This document shows positions 36,250 through 46,374 of a DNA stretch of 64,000 nucleotides, piece by piece (position 1 is the first letter of the stretch; each line of letters starts with the position of its first letter). The stretch is from Mucor racemosus (Eukaryota; Mucoromycota; Mucoromycetes; Mucorales; Mucoraceae), in assembly GCA_027405735.1 (NCBI GenBank), contig JAPEHQ010000007.1:744001-808000 (forward strand). Reading direction: 5' to 3'. Under the pieces are notes generated by a model. The model was not told the DNA's origin and did no database searches. It saw only the letters and a program-made list of their open reading frames with translations. The position numbers were made by a program, and so were the translations under genes.

Positions 36250-37081
36250 GTAAGAATAAATCTCAATATAAATCACCTCTAGCGCAATAATTATAAAGTA
36301 AGACTATCTTATCATCAAATAAACTACCACACAATACTAACAGTATGTAAATATTTACAGTAATAAGCTTGAATCAAATGGGTACAGCAATGTAAATTTT
36401 TGAAAAAGCTTTCTAGTAGTATTATAAAATCTCTTATTTTTAAGACTTCCAAGGCTTATATTCGGAATATTAATTTAAAAAATTATTTTTGTCCAGATCA
36501 TCAATTTTGACATTTTTTAATTTTTTTTTTTTGGTTTTGCAAATCTAGAGTTAATTATACTACCAAATATAAAAACAAAAAATATACACATATGCAGAAT
36601 TTAGCGCTCTATTTGCTTAATAAAAAATAATAAACATTTTTATTGCAAAATATTAAATGAAAATCCTTTAATCAAAAATTCGTTTTTGGGCCAAAAATGC
36701 TAAGTTTTACTACTTAACATTTAATATTAAGCTTTTATAAAATGTGTATTAGTCATGGCTACAATTTTCTCTCACAATGTAGTATATTTAAACGTTGATT
36801 TTGGTATCAAAATTTAATTTTTCTGTTTTTTGATAAAAATCATGAGTGTTGGTAAGGGTAAAATGAGTCCCCAAAAATGTCCGCTACAAAAACTGAATTT
36901 TCAGACTTTACATGGTTAAATATAAGAAAAGTTAAAAAAAACGCCGCTTTTTTATTCAAAAATTAGATATATACCATAGAATAAGAGACTTAGCCGTTCA
37001 ATCTTGCTATGCTATATTGCGGCGTTGCTCTACGGCTCGCTTTTTCAATTTTTAATGAATGTATGATATGACAGATGGTTT

Positions 37082-37391
37082 TGAGAGTTATATGTAGATA
37101 ATAGAGATGTTGTCGAGCCCAGCTTGTATTAGTAAATTTGGCTGGCAAAACCGGGCTCGACACCAATGCTAGTAGATAACGATTATTTCCAATACAAATA
37201 AAATAAAGACTACATGTAATTATATCACGGAGAACGTAGGGTCTTTATTAATTATTAAGTTAAAAAAAAAAGCCAAGAGTCATCAGATCCTGGATTCTAA
37301 AAGTATTTATACCATTTCAATTCCATTTGGATGTCAGGTTCAATATGGGATCGAAATGAGATTTAACATAAATAATATGCAAAAACCTACA
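37082..37391. mobile_element. 310-bp LTR-like insertion with 5-bp duplication
   Basis: Begins TGAGAGTTATAT, ends AAACCTACA, and is flanked by GGTTT on both sides (37077-37081 and 37392-37396). Uninterrupted R1 copies read GGTTTTTCTGG at this point. About 37110-37172 can fold into a hairpin with arms TTGTCGAGCCC and GGGCTCGACA and shares its right half with 23035-23075. Read on the minus strand, TGGTGTCGAGCCCGG follows a CA and resembles a tRNA primer-binding site. It could be a solo LTR or a miniature retroelement remnant. Confidence 0.7.
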
Positions 37392-37762
37392 GGTTTTTCT
37401 GGTAAAAAAATGTATATTTCTATGATAACAACATATATATTGCCTATTTCGTTTAGTTTATGGGTAGATGCGCTGTAATGCTGCTTTTACATTGGCTGAA
37501 ATGTGCAATTTAGCAGGGTTTTAATTGCGATAAATAATGTAAAGCCTTGAAAATTCTTTTCTACGTGTGTTGTTTCTCTCTTTTTGTTTTCATATTCCAA
37601 GGATATATCCACCGTTTGATAAGACAACATATCATACTATTAAGCTGGTATACTTTTCGTTTATCTGAATACGTGTGCTAATGTAAGGGATTAACATTTT
37701 TTATATAAATATCAGTCTATATTAGAGTCTGATATTTTCATTTAACCGCATTTTAAGATCAG

Positions 37763-38700
37763 TGTCGTATATTTTCAGATTTGATAAATAATACTTAAAA
37801 AAGAATACAGTTAAAAGACAATGAATAATGAATCAATCCCTCAACTGTATAATAATAAAAACAAGCTATCGTTTATTTAGATATAAAAGTATGGCCTTTT
37901 ATATTGATTTGACGTCGAGATCCTGAGATGTAATTTAAGGCACTATTGAACCATTGGATCTGTTTGATAGTAATCTATGGATTGAAATGGATCAATCATA
38001 ATTTAACCGTTCTTGCAGAGCTTGTGAGTTGTCTTGTTTCAATGCTGAAGATTTAAAATGATTGAAAAAATATGAGGGTATATACAGTAATTTGGAGAAC
38101 TTGGATACTATCAGACTTAAACGGATTTATACTTAGTAATCTTCTTGTTTTGAGTACATTGTTAATGATATAATATTTTAAGGGGTAAATTATGTAGAGC
38201 ATTGACCATCATAAGGGATTGATGTCAAGTGTGACAATATCGACCTTTTGGGAAATGATTATTTTGTTTATTATTGTTATATCTATTTTATGTAACCTTG
38301 AATTGAGGGGTAATTTTTATATGCTTGAATTACATTTACTGTATATTGATAGAGCAACTTCAATGTAGATGAGTAGTTGACTAAACTGATATCTTTGTTT
38401 ATTATTATTATTCGTTTGGATAGAATCCTATTTTGATATATACAGTATATCATTTGTGTAATTTATTGCATCGTGATCAACGATGTTATTATCTACACAA
38501 CATGTATGGTTCAAAAAGGTATTTCATATTTTTAACATGCGTTTGTTATTGTGTTCAACTGAAGCGTTTGTTTATTATTATTGTTGTTCACATATTAAGT
38601 GGCACCATATTTTATGATTGAGCGACACTTGGAATTTAGGTTATGTTATTATTTTCAAGCATTTTTAGTGCGTAATTGCACTGCATTTAGTCTAAAGTCG
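37763..38700 (-). repeat. R3/R4 mosaic, right arm of inverted pair
   Basis: 37840-38040 matches R3, and 38045-38700 is the reverse complement of the R4 arm at 34805-35515 (for example AAAGGTCGATATTGTCACAC on the minus strand). R4 and its mirror thus bracket R1 copy D, with about 2.5 kb between the arms. The sequence between 38701 and 38970 is unassigned; it includes a small open stretch with NSEEEKNVLPCIISTNYQR before a GTACAC donor-like site. Confidence 0.7.
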
Positions 38701-38970
38701 ATACCTACCTGGAGAAAAACTGGTGATTATAAAAGTATGCATATAATTGACTTGATTTGAAGGAATGAATAAACTCATGTCAGTCTATTTAGTTTCTAAA
38801 AAGCATTTATTTCTATTTAGTGGCTAACAGCGAAGAAGAGAAAAATGTATTGCCTTGTATAATCAGTACCAACTATCAAAGGTACACCATAATTATTACT
38901 TATTAGCTTGTTATTAATAATTGATTTTACAAATAAATCAATTTTTATAGGTCAAAAGTAAGTTTGTTCT

Positions 38971-39078
38971 GGTAAAGCATTGAATAAATTGGCTTGGGAC
39001 AAAGAGGGTAAAAAGGTAGCAATAATTTCCAGTGATGTCCATGTCTATGTTTATGTTTATGTTTATGATATTGGAGAG
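38971..39078 (+). pseudogene. Captured dynein intermediate chain fragment, copy B
   Basis: Reads KALNKLAWDKEGKKVAIISS, then VHVYVYVYVYDIGE, before a GAG|GTAAG donor. It is open across this stretch. TATGTT has expanded to three tandem copies, lengthening the VY run relative to copies A and C. The 5' half of the exon present in copies A and D is absent. Confidence 0.7.
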
Positions 39079-39736
39079 GTAAGAATAAAACTCAATATAA
39101 ATCACCTCTAGTGCAATAATTATAAAGTAAGACTATATTATCATCAAATAAACTACCACACAATACTAACATATGTAAATATTTACAGCAATAAGCTTGA
39201 TACAAGTGGGTACAGCATCGTAAATTCTTGAAAAAGTTCTGGAGTATTATTAAGTCTCTTATTTTTAAGACTTACAAGGCTTATATTCGGAATATTAATT
39301 TAAAAAATTATTTTTGGCCAGATCATCAATTTTGACATTTTTTAATTTTTTTTTTTTGGTTTTGCAAATCTAGAGTTAATTATACTACCAAATATAAAAA
39401 CAAAAAATATACACATATGCAGAATTTAGCGCTCTATTTGCTCAATAAAAAATAATAAACATTTTTATTGCAAAATATTAAATGAAAATCCTTTAATCAA
39501 AAATTCGTTTTTGGGCCAAAAATGCTACGTTTTACTACTTAACATTTAATATTAAGCTTTTATAAAATGTGTATTAGTCATGGCTACAATTTTCTCTCAC
39601 AATGTAGTATATTTAAACGTTGATTTTGGTATCAAAATTTAATTTTTCTGTTTTTTGATAAAAATCATGAGTGTTGGTAAGGGTAAAATGAGTCCCCAAA
39701 AATGTCCGCTATAAAAACTGAATTTTCAGACTATAC

Positions 39737-39992
39737 TGTAATGTCCGAGATATTATGTTATTTAGAATAAAGAATAATTGTTTATTGATTGATTATTTAC
39801 TCGCTATTTATACTATTATGTTAATTGACTACGGATACATGGTTGTTAATCATGTACCAATAGATTACTTCTAGAAGGTGTCTATGCCTTGGTCTTGCTA
39901 CGCATGCTTACCAAGCAACCTTCTCGTAGATTCTAGCAGTGTCTCTAGCATTAATGATTGGTTCACTTTCCGAAGGCCTTGGAGCCACTACA
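39737..39992 (-). repeat. Ty3 3' LTR
   Basis: 256 bases, TGTAATGTCC to GAGCCACTACA on the plus strand. The gag-pol ORF ends inside it (stop at 39908). It appears identical to the 5' LTR. Confidence 0.95.
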
Positions 39993-42900
39993 TCATTCTC
40001 CCTTTCATGAAAGAGCCTAAGGTCTACGATGTTCACAGTAGAGACACGCTTCGGAGCTTCTGGTTTTACGATCTTGTAAGATGTGCCTTCTTTGTTGTTG
40101 ACCTCCTTGATTTGCCATGGACCTGTCCAACGTACTTTCGGGAAAGAACCTAACTTTGCATGGTTTTTCCTCATCACCAGATCACCGACATTTAGTTTTT
40201 CCAATTCCTTAGTTTTCTTGTTATATTGCTTCGCCTGTTGTTCTTGAGCCTTTTTGATATTAATGAGAGCCTTGCTATGTATAATTGGAATCTTCTCATT
40301 GAGGAATTCAGACCATTCTTGTATACCAGTAGCTTTCGTATTTACCGGAGCTTCAGTAGAGGGTAGTAAAGGCATAGTAGCTTTACGTCCAAACATCACT
40401 TCAAAGGGAGAAAACCTAGTACTTGCTTGAGTTGCCGTATTGTACGCAAACGTTACAAATGGAAGGTGTTGTACCCAGGATCTTGCATCATTGCCAACTA
40501 CAATTGCCAGGCTAGTCTTGAGTGTTCTGTTGATCCTTTCAACCAATCCATCAGACTGTGGATGTTCTACCGACGTAAGAGATCTTGCAATTCCCAATCT
40601 TTTGCAGACCATATTCATAGCCTCTGAAATATAATTACTTCCATTGTCGCTGATTATTCTTGATGGCATTCCATACTTCAAAACCACTTCGTACAATAAC
40701 ACCTGTACAGTAGAATGTGTATCCATTGTTTTGAGAGGAACCGTTACAACCCATTTAGAGAGATACTCCATCATTACCAATAGAAATCTTTCACCATTGT
40801 ATCCTTCAGACAGAATTGCAATATCAGTCGCCCATATTTCCCCCACGTATCTTGGAGTGATCGGCTTCATAGGAGGGCGCTTGACATCGTTCCTAACTTT
40901 GAATCTTTGGCAGCCTTCACACGATTTTACCCAGTTTTGAACATCAGTCTTCATGTTTGGCCACCACCCAATTTCTCTAGTCTTGTCCAATGTTTTCTTG
41001 ACCCCAAAATGTCCTGCATAAGGCTTGCTATGCACATGATATAAGACTTGCTCGACGAGAGTAACTGGAACAAATGGAACCACCTTCTCTTCTTCAGAGT
41101 AACACACTAGATTATTATGCCATATATAAGGTAACTTGACACCATCCCTAAGAATCACTTTGATTGCCGGATCTATTTTCTGGAGTTCTTGAAAAGTTTC
41201 TTGACTAATTTCTTTTAAAGGTTCTTGTACATTCACATCCGCAATTCTTGACAAAGCATCGGCATCAGTGTTGAGGACTCCTTTTTTATGCACAATATCA
41301 TACGGTTGATACTCTTGCAGTGCCATTATCCAACGAGCTAAACGTCCACGAGGTAGCTTTGTACTGAGAATACTCTTGAGTGCTGCATGATCAGTATATA
41401 TCGTAAACTTGCTGCCATAAAGGTAAGGATGGAATTGCTTGAGCGACCACACAATTGCCAGACACTCTTTTTCGGTAGTAGTATAGTTGCATTCAGCGCT
41501 ATTCAAAGTTCTACTTGCATAGGCAATTGGCCTTCCTTGTTGGACCACACACGCACCTAAACCCACATCAGAAGCATCACAATGTAAATCATACGGCAGT
41601 TGTGGATTTGGATAAGCCAATGTAGGTAGAGAGATCAGATCTTTCTTAACCAGATCAAATGCTTGCTGAGTCTCTTTCGTCCAATTATACGGAACATCTT
41701 TCTTTAATAGAGCATACAGAGGTTTTGCCTTGCTTGATAGACTGTCAATAAACTTATGATAGAAAACTGCAAAACCCAGAAATCGTAGTAGCCCTTTCTT
41801 GTTGATTGGAGGCTTCCAGTCTTGAACCACCTTGATCTTTTCCGGATTAGATCGAATACCTTCACCACTGACTAGAAAACCTAAGAACTTGACTTCTTTA
41901 CTGAACCATTGGCATTTCTTCGGATTGATACGTAAGTTAAACTTGTTTAGGCGTTCCAATACTCGTTCTACATCCTGTTTGTGTTCTTCCAAAGAACGGC
42001 TAAATATACAAGCGTCATCACAGAAAAATACCGTTCTGGGAAGGCCTTTAAGAACAATTGACATTAGCCTACTAAATGACGATGGGCCATTTACGCAGCC
42101 GTAAGGCATCGAAACCCATTCGTATAACGAACCACCTGCCTGGAAGGCCGTTTTCCTTGAAGAACCATCGTTTTTGTTCAATGGCAGTTGCCAAAAGCCC
42201 GACTTTAAATCACAGGTTGTAAACCACGAGTATCCTTGAAACTGCTCTAACAAATCCGAGATCAAGGGAAGTGGAAATTTGTCCTTCACCGTTACCTTGT
42301 TTAAGTTTCTATAATCGACACAAAATCGAAAAGAACCATCTGATTTCTTGATAAGAACTACGGGAGAACACCAATCACTGTTACTCGGAACAATGACCTT
42401 TTTCTTAAGCATCATCTCCACCTCCTTCTGAATAGCCTCATTTTCCGCAGGAGATCTTCTAAAGTCCCTTGTAACCGTTGGAGCCGCATTTCCAGTATCG
42501 ATTGAGTGTTCATACGGAGCAGTTGTAAGACTCTGCTCATCATCGTCCTTGGTTACATTTGGAAATTTGTTAAGAAGTTCTTGAACGACCAGTTCCATAT
42601 TATTGTTCTCCTGGATCTTGTTCTTGATCACTGATTTTTCCTTTGGATGCAACAAGATGTCTTCCTTCTCCAGCCAATCCATACCTAGTATCAATTCCTC
42701 ATTTTGGTCTGGAACTACCAATAGACATGCACGACTAGTATCACCTTGATTGAACCTAAATTCCCAAATTGCTTTACTGGCAGCAATCTGCGTTGAGGTA
42801 TTACCATATCGGATTATTTGCTGCTTGCAAGCAAATTCTTGTAATCCTAACCTAGCCACCGTAGCCTTGGAAACTGTACTGATTGTTGAACCAGTGTCCA

Positions 42901-44632
42901 CCAACACGTCTTGCTTCTTGCCATCCATACTAGTAGCCTTTATCTTGAACCGCTCACCACCTTTCGTGTATCTTGCTTCTTGGTCTTCATTTACCTCTTG
43001 GTTGTTGTTGTGCATTAAATGCGCAAAGATATCGATGTCTTCATCATCCGAAAGTTCGTCTTTCTTTTGTACCCTGTCTTGCTGCTCGTCTTGCACCTGT
43101 GCTTCTTGCAGTTCTTGCAGATTTTGCTTATGTTCCTTTTTCGCAAAACAGTCTCTCTTGATATGGCCTCTCTTGCCGCAGTTGTAACATTCCCTGTTAT
43201 CCTTGCCTTCAGTCTTCTTGTTATCACGACGATAACCACCGAATCTTGGTTTTCCACCATTATTTCTCTTGCCCTTGTACTCTTGTTGATAATTTTGCTG
43301 CTCTTCCACAGTATTCTCTTGATCATACTGTTGTACTGGTCCCATGTATGTTGTCTTTTTAGCTCTGGACAACGATCGTTCAATCTCTGTTGCGATCTTA
43401 ATACCTTCCGTGAGAGTCGTAGCACCTCTCAAAATTACTGCTTGTTCTAGTTCTGGTTTCAACCTATCCTTGAGATAATCCAACTGGATGCTAGGTTGAT
43501 AGATTCCAGCCCGTTGTAGCAAGCTAGTAATTTCAGGACCAAACGTCTTCATAAGCTTGTCACCTTGCTTATACGATTTTAATTCATCAAAAGCAATCAA
43601 TGTTGGATCACTTCCTTGAGCATGCATATGTAAGAATGCTTTCTTTATTTCCTCCCAGTCATTCTTGATGGATGGTTCTAATCCGATGAACCAATCCAAC
43701 GTATCACCACCGAAGACAGCAACCAATTCTTCTGCCTTCTCCTTGTTAGTGAACCCGAGGTAATCTGCCAATACTTCATATCTATTGACCCATTGTTGTG
43801 CCTCGTATGGAGTACCTTTTGAGAATGTCTCAAACTTGTGTCTTCGTCTTCTTTCCAAAAAGACAGGATCCATTTTCTTAACTTGACCCTTCATAGCCTC
43901 TTCCGGTTTAGTAGTAACCTTGGCCTGATTGCTCTTCTGCATTTGAGCTTCTAACATTGCTATTCTCTGTTTCAAGAATATCGTTTCCGCAGTATCTTGA
44001 GGACCTTCCTGCACAGTAATACCACCTGTAGCGTCCCTGATAATGGTACTTGGATTATATGTACCCATTATCATATACTGATAATCCATAGGTAGACCTA
44101 AATCTTGACAGACCCCTAGTGTCGGCCAGTTGAACTCGCGAACCAAACTGTTCATAGTTCCTCCAGGTCCAGCGTGTAACATACCAGTTAAGTCGTTGAG
44201 CATCTGCATTCTCTCAACTTCAACTTGACTGTCCAAGTGTTGCACTTGAGCTCTATCTTCCTCAGCTGATGCTTCTTGTTCCTGTATCAAGTCTTGAAGC
44301 ATACCACGATCATGAGGATTGATGTGTTGCATAGACATTGCAACCATATGAGCTCTTGACAGCTTGATTTGCATAGAATCAATGATAGCTTGACGACCAC
44401 CAGTGCAATACTTCACCAGATTTTCGTACCTGTCTTTGACGGTCATGAAAATTTCACGAACGGATTCTCCATCATACTGAGATGCGTTCTCGACATCTGA
44501 CATGGCTGTACCACGGACACTTGAAAAATCTTGGAAATTGGAATCACCCATTCCTCTCTCCTCATTTTCGTTAACCTGTTCACCAGCGAGATCCTTGGGA
44601 GCGTATTTACTTTGACTTGTATTGTTTGCCAT
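39908..44632 (-). CDS. Ty3/Gypsy Gag-Pol polyprotein
   Basis: Single ORF of 1,574 residues. Gag-like helical region about 250-400; CCHC knuckle CYNCGKRGHIKRDC at about 482-495; aspartic protease DTGS at about 579; reverse transcriptase about 740-910 with the catalytic motif FFCDD at about 869-873 (most Ty3 relatives have YVDD or YIDD); RNase H about 1010-1130 (LHCDASDVGLG, DADALSR); integrase with the HHCC zinc region about 1199-1241, then Asp1270, Asp about 1329 (ISDNGSNY) and Glu about 1365 (GLVERINRT); and a GPW-containing C-terminal module. No chromodomain is evident. Gag and Pol are fused with no frameshift or stop. The order RT-RNaseH-IN identifies Ty3/Gypsy. The start lies only 17 bases inside the 5' LTR and the stop is inside the 3' LTR. 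Confidence 0.95.
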   Translation of the reverse strand: MANNTSQSKYAPKDLAGEQVNENEERGMGDSNFQDFSSVRGTAMSDVENASQYDGESVREIFMTVKDRYENLVKYCTGGRQAIIDSMQIKLSRAHMVAMSMQHINPHDRGMLQDLIQEQEASAEEDRAQVQHLDSQVEVERMQMLNDLTGMLHAGPGGTMNSLVREFNWPTLGVCQDLGLPMDYQYMIMGTYNPSTIIRDATGGITVQEGPQDTAETIFLKQRIAMLEAQMQKSNQAKVTTKPEEAMKGQVKKMDPVFLERRRRHKFETFSKGTPYEAQQWVNRYEVLADYLGFTNKEKAEELVAVFGGDTLDWFIGLEPSIKNDWEEIKKAFLHMHAQGSDPTLIAFDELKSYKQGDKLMKTFGPEITSLLQRAGIYQPSIQLDYLKDRLKPELEQAVILRGATTLTEGIKIATEIERSLSRAKKTTYMGPVQQYDQENTVEEQQNYQQEYKGKRNNGGKPRFGGYRRDNKKTEGKDNRECYNCGKRGHIKRDCFAKKEHKQNLQELQEAQVQDEQQDRVQKKDELSDDEDIDIFAHLMHNNNQEVNEDQEARYTKGGERFKIKATSMDGKKQDVLVDTGSTISTVSKATVARLGLQEFACKQQIIRYGNTSTQIAASKAIWEFRFNQGDTSRACLLVVPDQNEELILGMDWLEKEDILLHPKEKSVIKNKIQENNNMELVVQELLNKFPNVTKDDDEQSLTTAPYEHSIDTGNAAPTVTRDFRRSPAENEAIQKEVEMMLKKKVIVPSNSDWCSPVVLIKKSDGSFRFCVDYRNLNKVTVKDKFPLPLISDLLEQFQGYSWFTTCDLKSGFWQLPLNKNDGSSRKTAFQAGGSLYEWVSMPYGCVNGPSSFSRLMSIVLKGLPRTVFFCDDACIFSRSLEEHKQDVERVLERLNKFNLRINPKKCQWFSKEVKFLGFLVSGEGIRSNPEKIKVVQDWKPPINKKGLLRFLGFAVFYHKFIDSLSSKAKPLYALLKKDVPYNWTKETQQAFDLVKKDLISLPTLAYPNPQLPYDLHCDASDVGLGACVVQQGRPIAYASRTLNSAECNYTTTEKECLAIVWSLKQFHPYLYGSKFTIYTDHAALKSILSTKLPRGRLARWIMALQEYQPYDIVHKKGVLNTDADALSRIADVNVQEPLKEISQETFQELQKIDPAIKVILRDGVKLPYIWHNNLVCYSEEEKVVPFVPVTLVEQVLYHVHSKPYAGHFGVKKTLDKTREIGWWPNMKTDVQNWVKSCEGCQRFKVRNDVKRPPMKPITPRYVGEIWATDIAILSEGYNGERFLLVMMEYLSKWVVTVPLKTMDTHSTVQVLLYEVVLKYGMPSRIISDNGSNYISEAMNMVCKRLGIARSLTSVEHPQSDGLVERINRTLKTSLAIVVGNDARSWVQHLPFVTFAYNTATQASTRFSPFEVMFGRKATMPLLPSTEAPVNTKATGIQEWSEFLNEKIPIIHSKALINIKKAQEQQAKQYNKKTKELEKLNVGDLVMRKNHAKLGSFPKVRWTGPWQIKEVNNKEGTSYKIVKPEAPKRVSTVNIVDLRLFHERENDVVAPRPSESEPIINARDTARIYEKVAW
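39993..40006 (-). other. Ty3 polypurine tract
   Basis: On the minus strand GAAAGGGAGAATGA lies directly upstream of the 3' LTR, where plus-strand DNA synthesis primes in this class. It lies within the coding frame. Confidence 0.75.
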
Positions 44633-44636
44633 TTTA

Positions 44637-44648
44637 GCTTCTCCACCA
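44637..44648 (-). other. Ty3 primer-binding-site candidate
   Basis: On the minus strand TGGTGGAGAAGC begins one base after the 5' LTR, as expected for pairing with a tRNA ending GCUUCUCCACCA. I cannot name the tRNA from the window. Confidence 0.55.
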
Positions 44649-44649
44649 A

Positions 44650-44905
44650 TGTAATGTCCGAGATATTATGTTATTTAGAATAAAGAATAATTGTTTATTG
44701 ATTGATTATTTACTCGCTATTTATACTATTATGTTAATTGACTACGGATACATGGTTGTTAATCATGTACCAATAGATTACTTCTAGAAGGTGTCTATGC
44801 CTTGGTCTTGCTACGCATGCTTACCAAGCAACCTTCTCGTAGATTCTAGCAGTGTCTCTAGCATTAATGATTGGTTCACTTTCCGAAGGCCTTGGAGCCA
44901 CTACA
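44650..44905 (-). repeat. Ty3 5' LTR
   Basis: 256 bases, apparently identical to the 3' LTR, followed by the target duplication TATAC and R1 sequence (GCGGTTAAATATAAGAAAAG). Confidence 0.95.
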
Positions 44906-46374
44906 TATACGCGGTTAAATATAAGAAAAGTAAAAAAAAATCACACATTTTCAATTAAAGCTTAGATATATACCATAGTATAAAAGACTTAGCCGTTCGA
45001 TCGTGTTATACTCAATTACGGCGTCGCTCTAAGGGCTCACTTTTGCAATTTTTAATGAATGTATGATATGACAGACGGTTTTTCTGGTAGAAAAATGTAT
45101 GTTTCTACGATAACAGATATTGCCTATTTTATTTAGTTTATGGGTTGATGCGCTGTAATGCAGCTTTTACATTGGCTGAAATGTGCAATTTAGCAGGGTT
45201 TTAATTGCACTGAATAATGTAAAGCCTTGAAAATCTTTTTCTACGTGTGTTTCTCTCTTTTTGTTTTCATATTCCAAGGATATTATTCACCGTTTGATAA
45301 GGAATATCAGACTATTATCAAACTGATATTCTTTTCTTTTATATAAATACGCATGCTAACATAAGGGACTAATGTTTTTAAAATAGGTATCAGTCTATAT
45401 TAGAGACTGGTGTTTTTATTAAACTGCATTTTAGGGTCAAATATTATTATTTACTGCTGTATTATTGGACGTATTTCTTGATTACCAGATCAAATCAAAG
45501 GCAATAATGATATTTACATCTACTCAATGAAAAGCTTAAACTGGCTTCAAACCCACGAAATGTTCCAGAAAAGTGGTAAAATTTCAAATGGTATGCAAAC
45601 ATAAAAAAAAAAAAAGCTAATATCTTGCTTAATAACCATAGTCTGATCGTAGCTATACTCGAAAACAAATCTTTTTACAGTTGACGATCGTAAACTAAAA
45701 TAGTAAGTTTAAAGAAGTTTAATTTGTTTAAATTTTATGTGTGATAAAGAAACATCTATAATCTTAGATTTGGCTTACATATAAACTTAAGCAGTAAGTA
45801 CTTTTTAAGTTTATGCTCGAGCAAAAACCAGTTATTGTTGCTACAAATATTATAGCTGTAAACATAGTTACAAATGATGATAATTGTAAATATATTGGCT
45901 CTTGCATGTATTGCTCTACATCAACAATGTAATGAATTGTATTGTATTGTCTATAATCTATATTAATAAAAACAGATGTAATTTAAAAACCCTTTCCAGT
46001 AAAAAAATGCAATGAAATTTTGAGAACGGCACGATGCTCATGTACAAACCAATTTGTGCCCACAATCAGCTCATTATGCTCATGGTCAAATTTTATTATT
46101 ATGCACAAATAGGAATAATAATGAGATGTTTATGGGCAATTCTACTATTATGCACACATGGGATTGATGCCATGCACATGATGGACAGAATCTATAATTC
46201 TGCACATATAGATTTAGCGTTGTGCTCATGCGCAGCTTCTTTTGTTGTCCCATGATGTGCATCTTGTTATCTTTTTAGCCATATTTAGTAGGCACAACAG
46301 CTCAGGCTATAGTGATGCAGCCCACCTGCTGGGCACAACAAAATCATCTTGTGCAGCACAGATCAACTATAGTG

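Larger units (their letters stand above)
35990..37762 (+). mobile_element. R1 element, copy D, truncated
   Basis: Starts near ATGACAATGGGG as in copy A, carries the dynein fragment, and then follows the R1 backbone (CTAGAGTTAATTATACTACC, TAGTCATGGCTACAATTTT, AGATATATACCATAGAATAA). It is interrupted by a 310-bp insertion at 37082-37391 and stops at about 37762, where R3/R4 sequence takes over. It lacks the TGTGC-rich terminal part. It supplies empty sites for the Harbinger (near 36975) and Ty3 (near 36905) insertions in the other copies. Confidence 0.7.
39737..44905 (-). mobile_element. Intact Ty3/Gypsy LTR retrotransposon
   Basis: 5,169 bases with 256-bp LTRs that appear identical by eye, TG...CA ends and a 5-bp target duplication TATAC (39732-39736 and 44906-44910). 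Sequence on both sides continues R1, and uninterrupted R1 copies give the empty site. The element is transcribed on the minus strand, so the 5' LTR is at 44650-44905. It has one long gag-pol ORF, a primer-binding-site candidate beside the 5' LTR and a purine tract beside the 3' LTR. Identical LTRs and an open ORF indicate a very recent, possibly still mobile, insertion. Confidence 0.95.
38971..46374 (+). mobile_element. R1 element, copy B, interrupted by Ty3 element
   Basis: R1 sequence occupies 38971-39736 and 44906-46374, split by the Ty3 insertion. Joined, it matches copy C from the dynein fragment to the CACTA-like terminus, which here reads AACTATAGTG at 46365-46374. The terminus is confirmed by the host sequence: the bases after it (TTTTTGAACCATACATG) continue R4, and the unbroken R4 copy at about 35010 reads CCCTTTTTGAACC. 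The last 350 bases contain many TGTGC/GCACA motifs. It is the only copy besides C that keeps this end. Confidence 0.75.

Noticed and set aside
43019..43450. Plus-strand ORF of 143 codons inside the Ty3 element, with hydrophobic segments
   Set aside because: Antisense shadow of the gag-pol frame; hydrophobicity arises from reversing the Lys/Glu-rich coding sequence.
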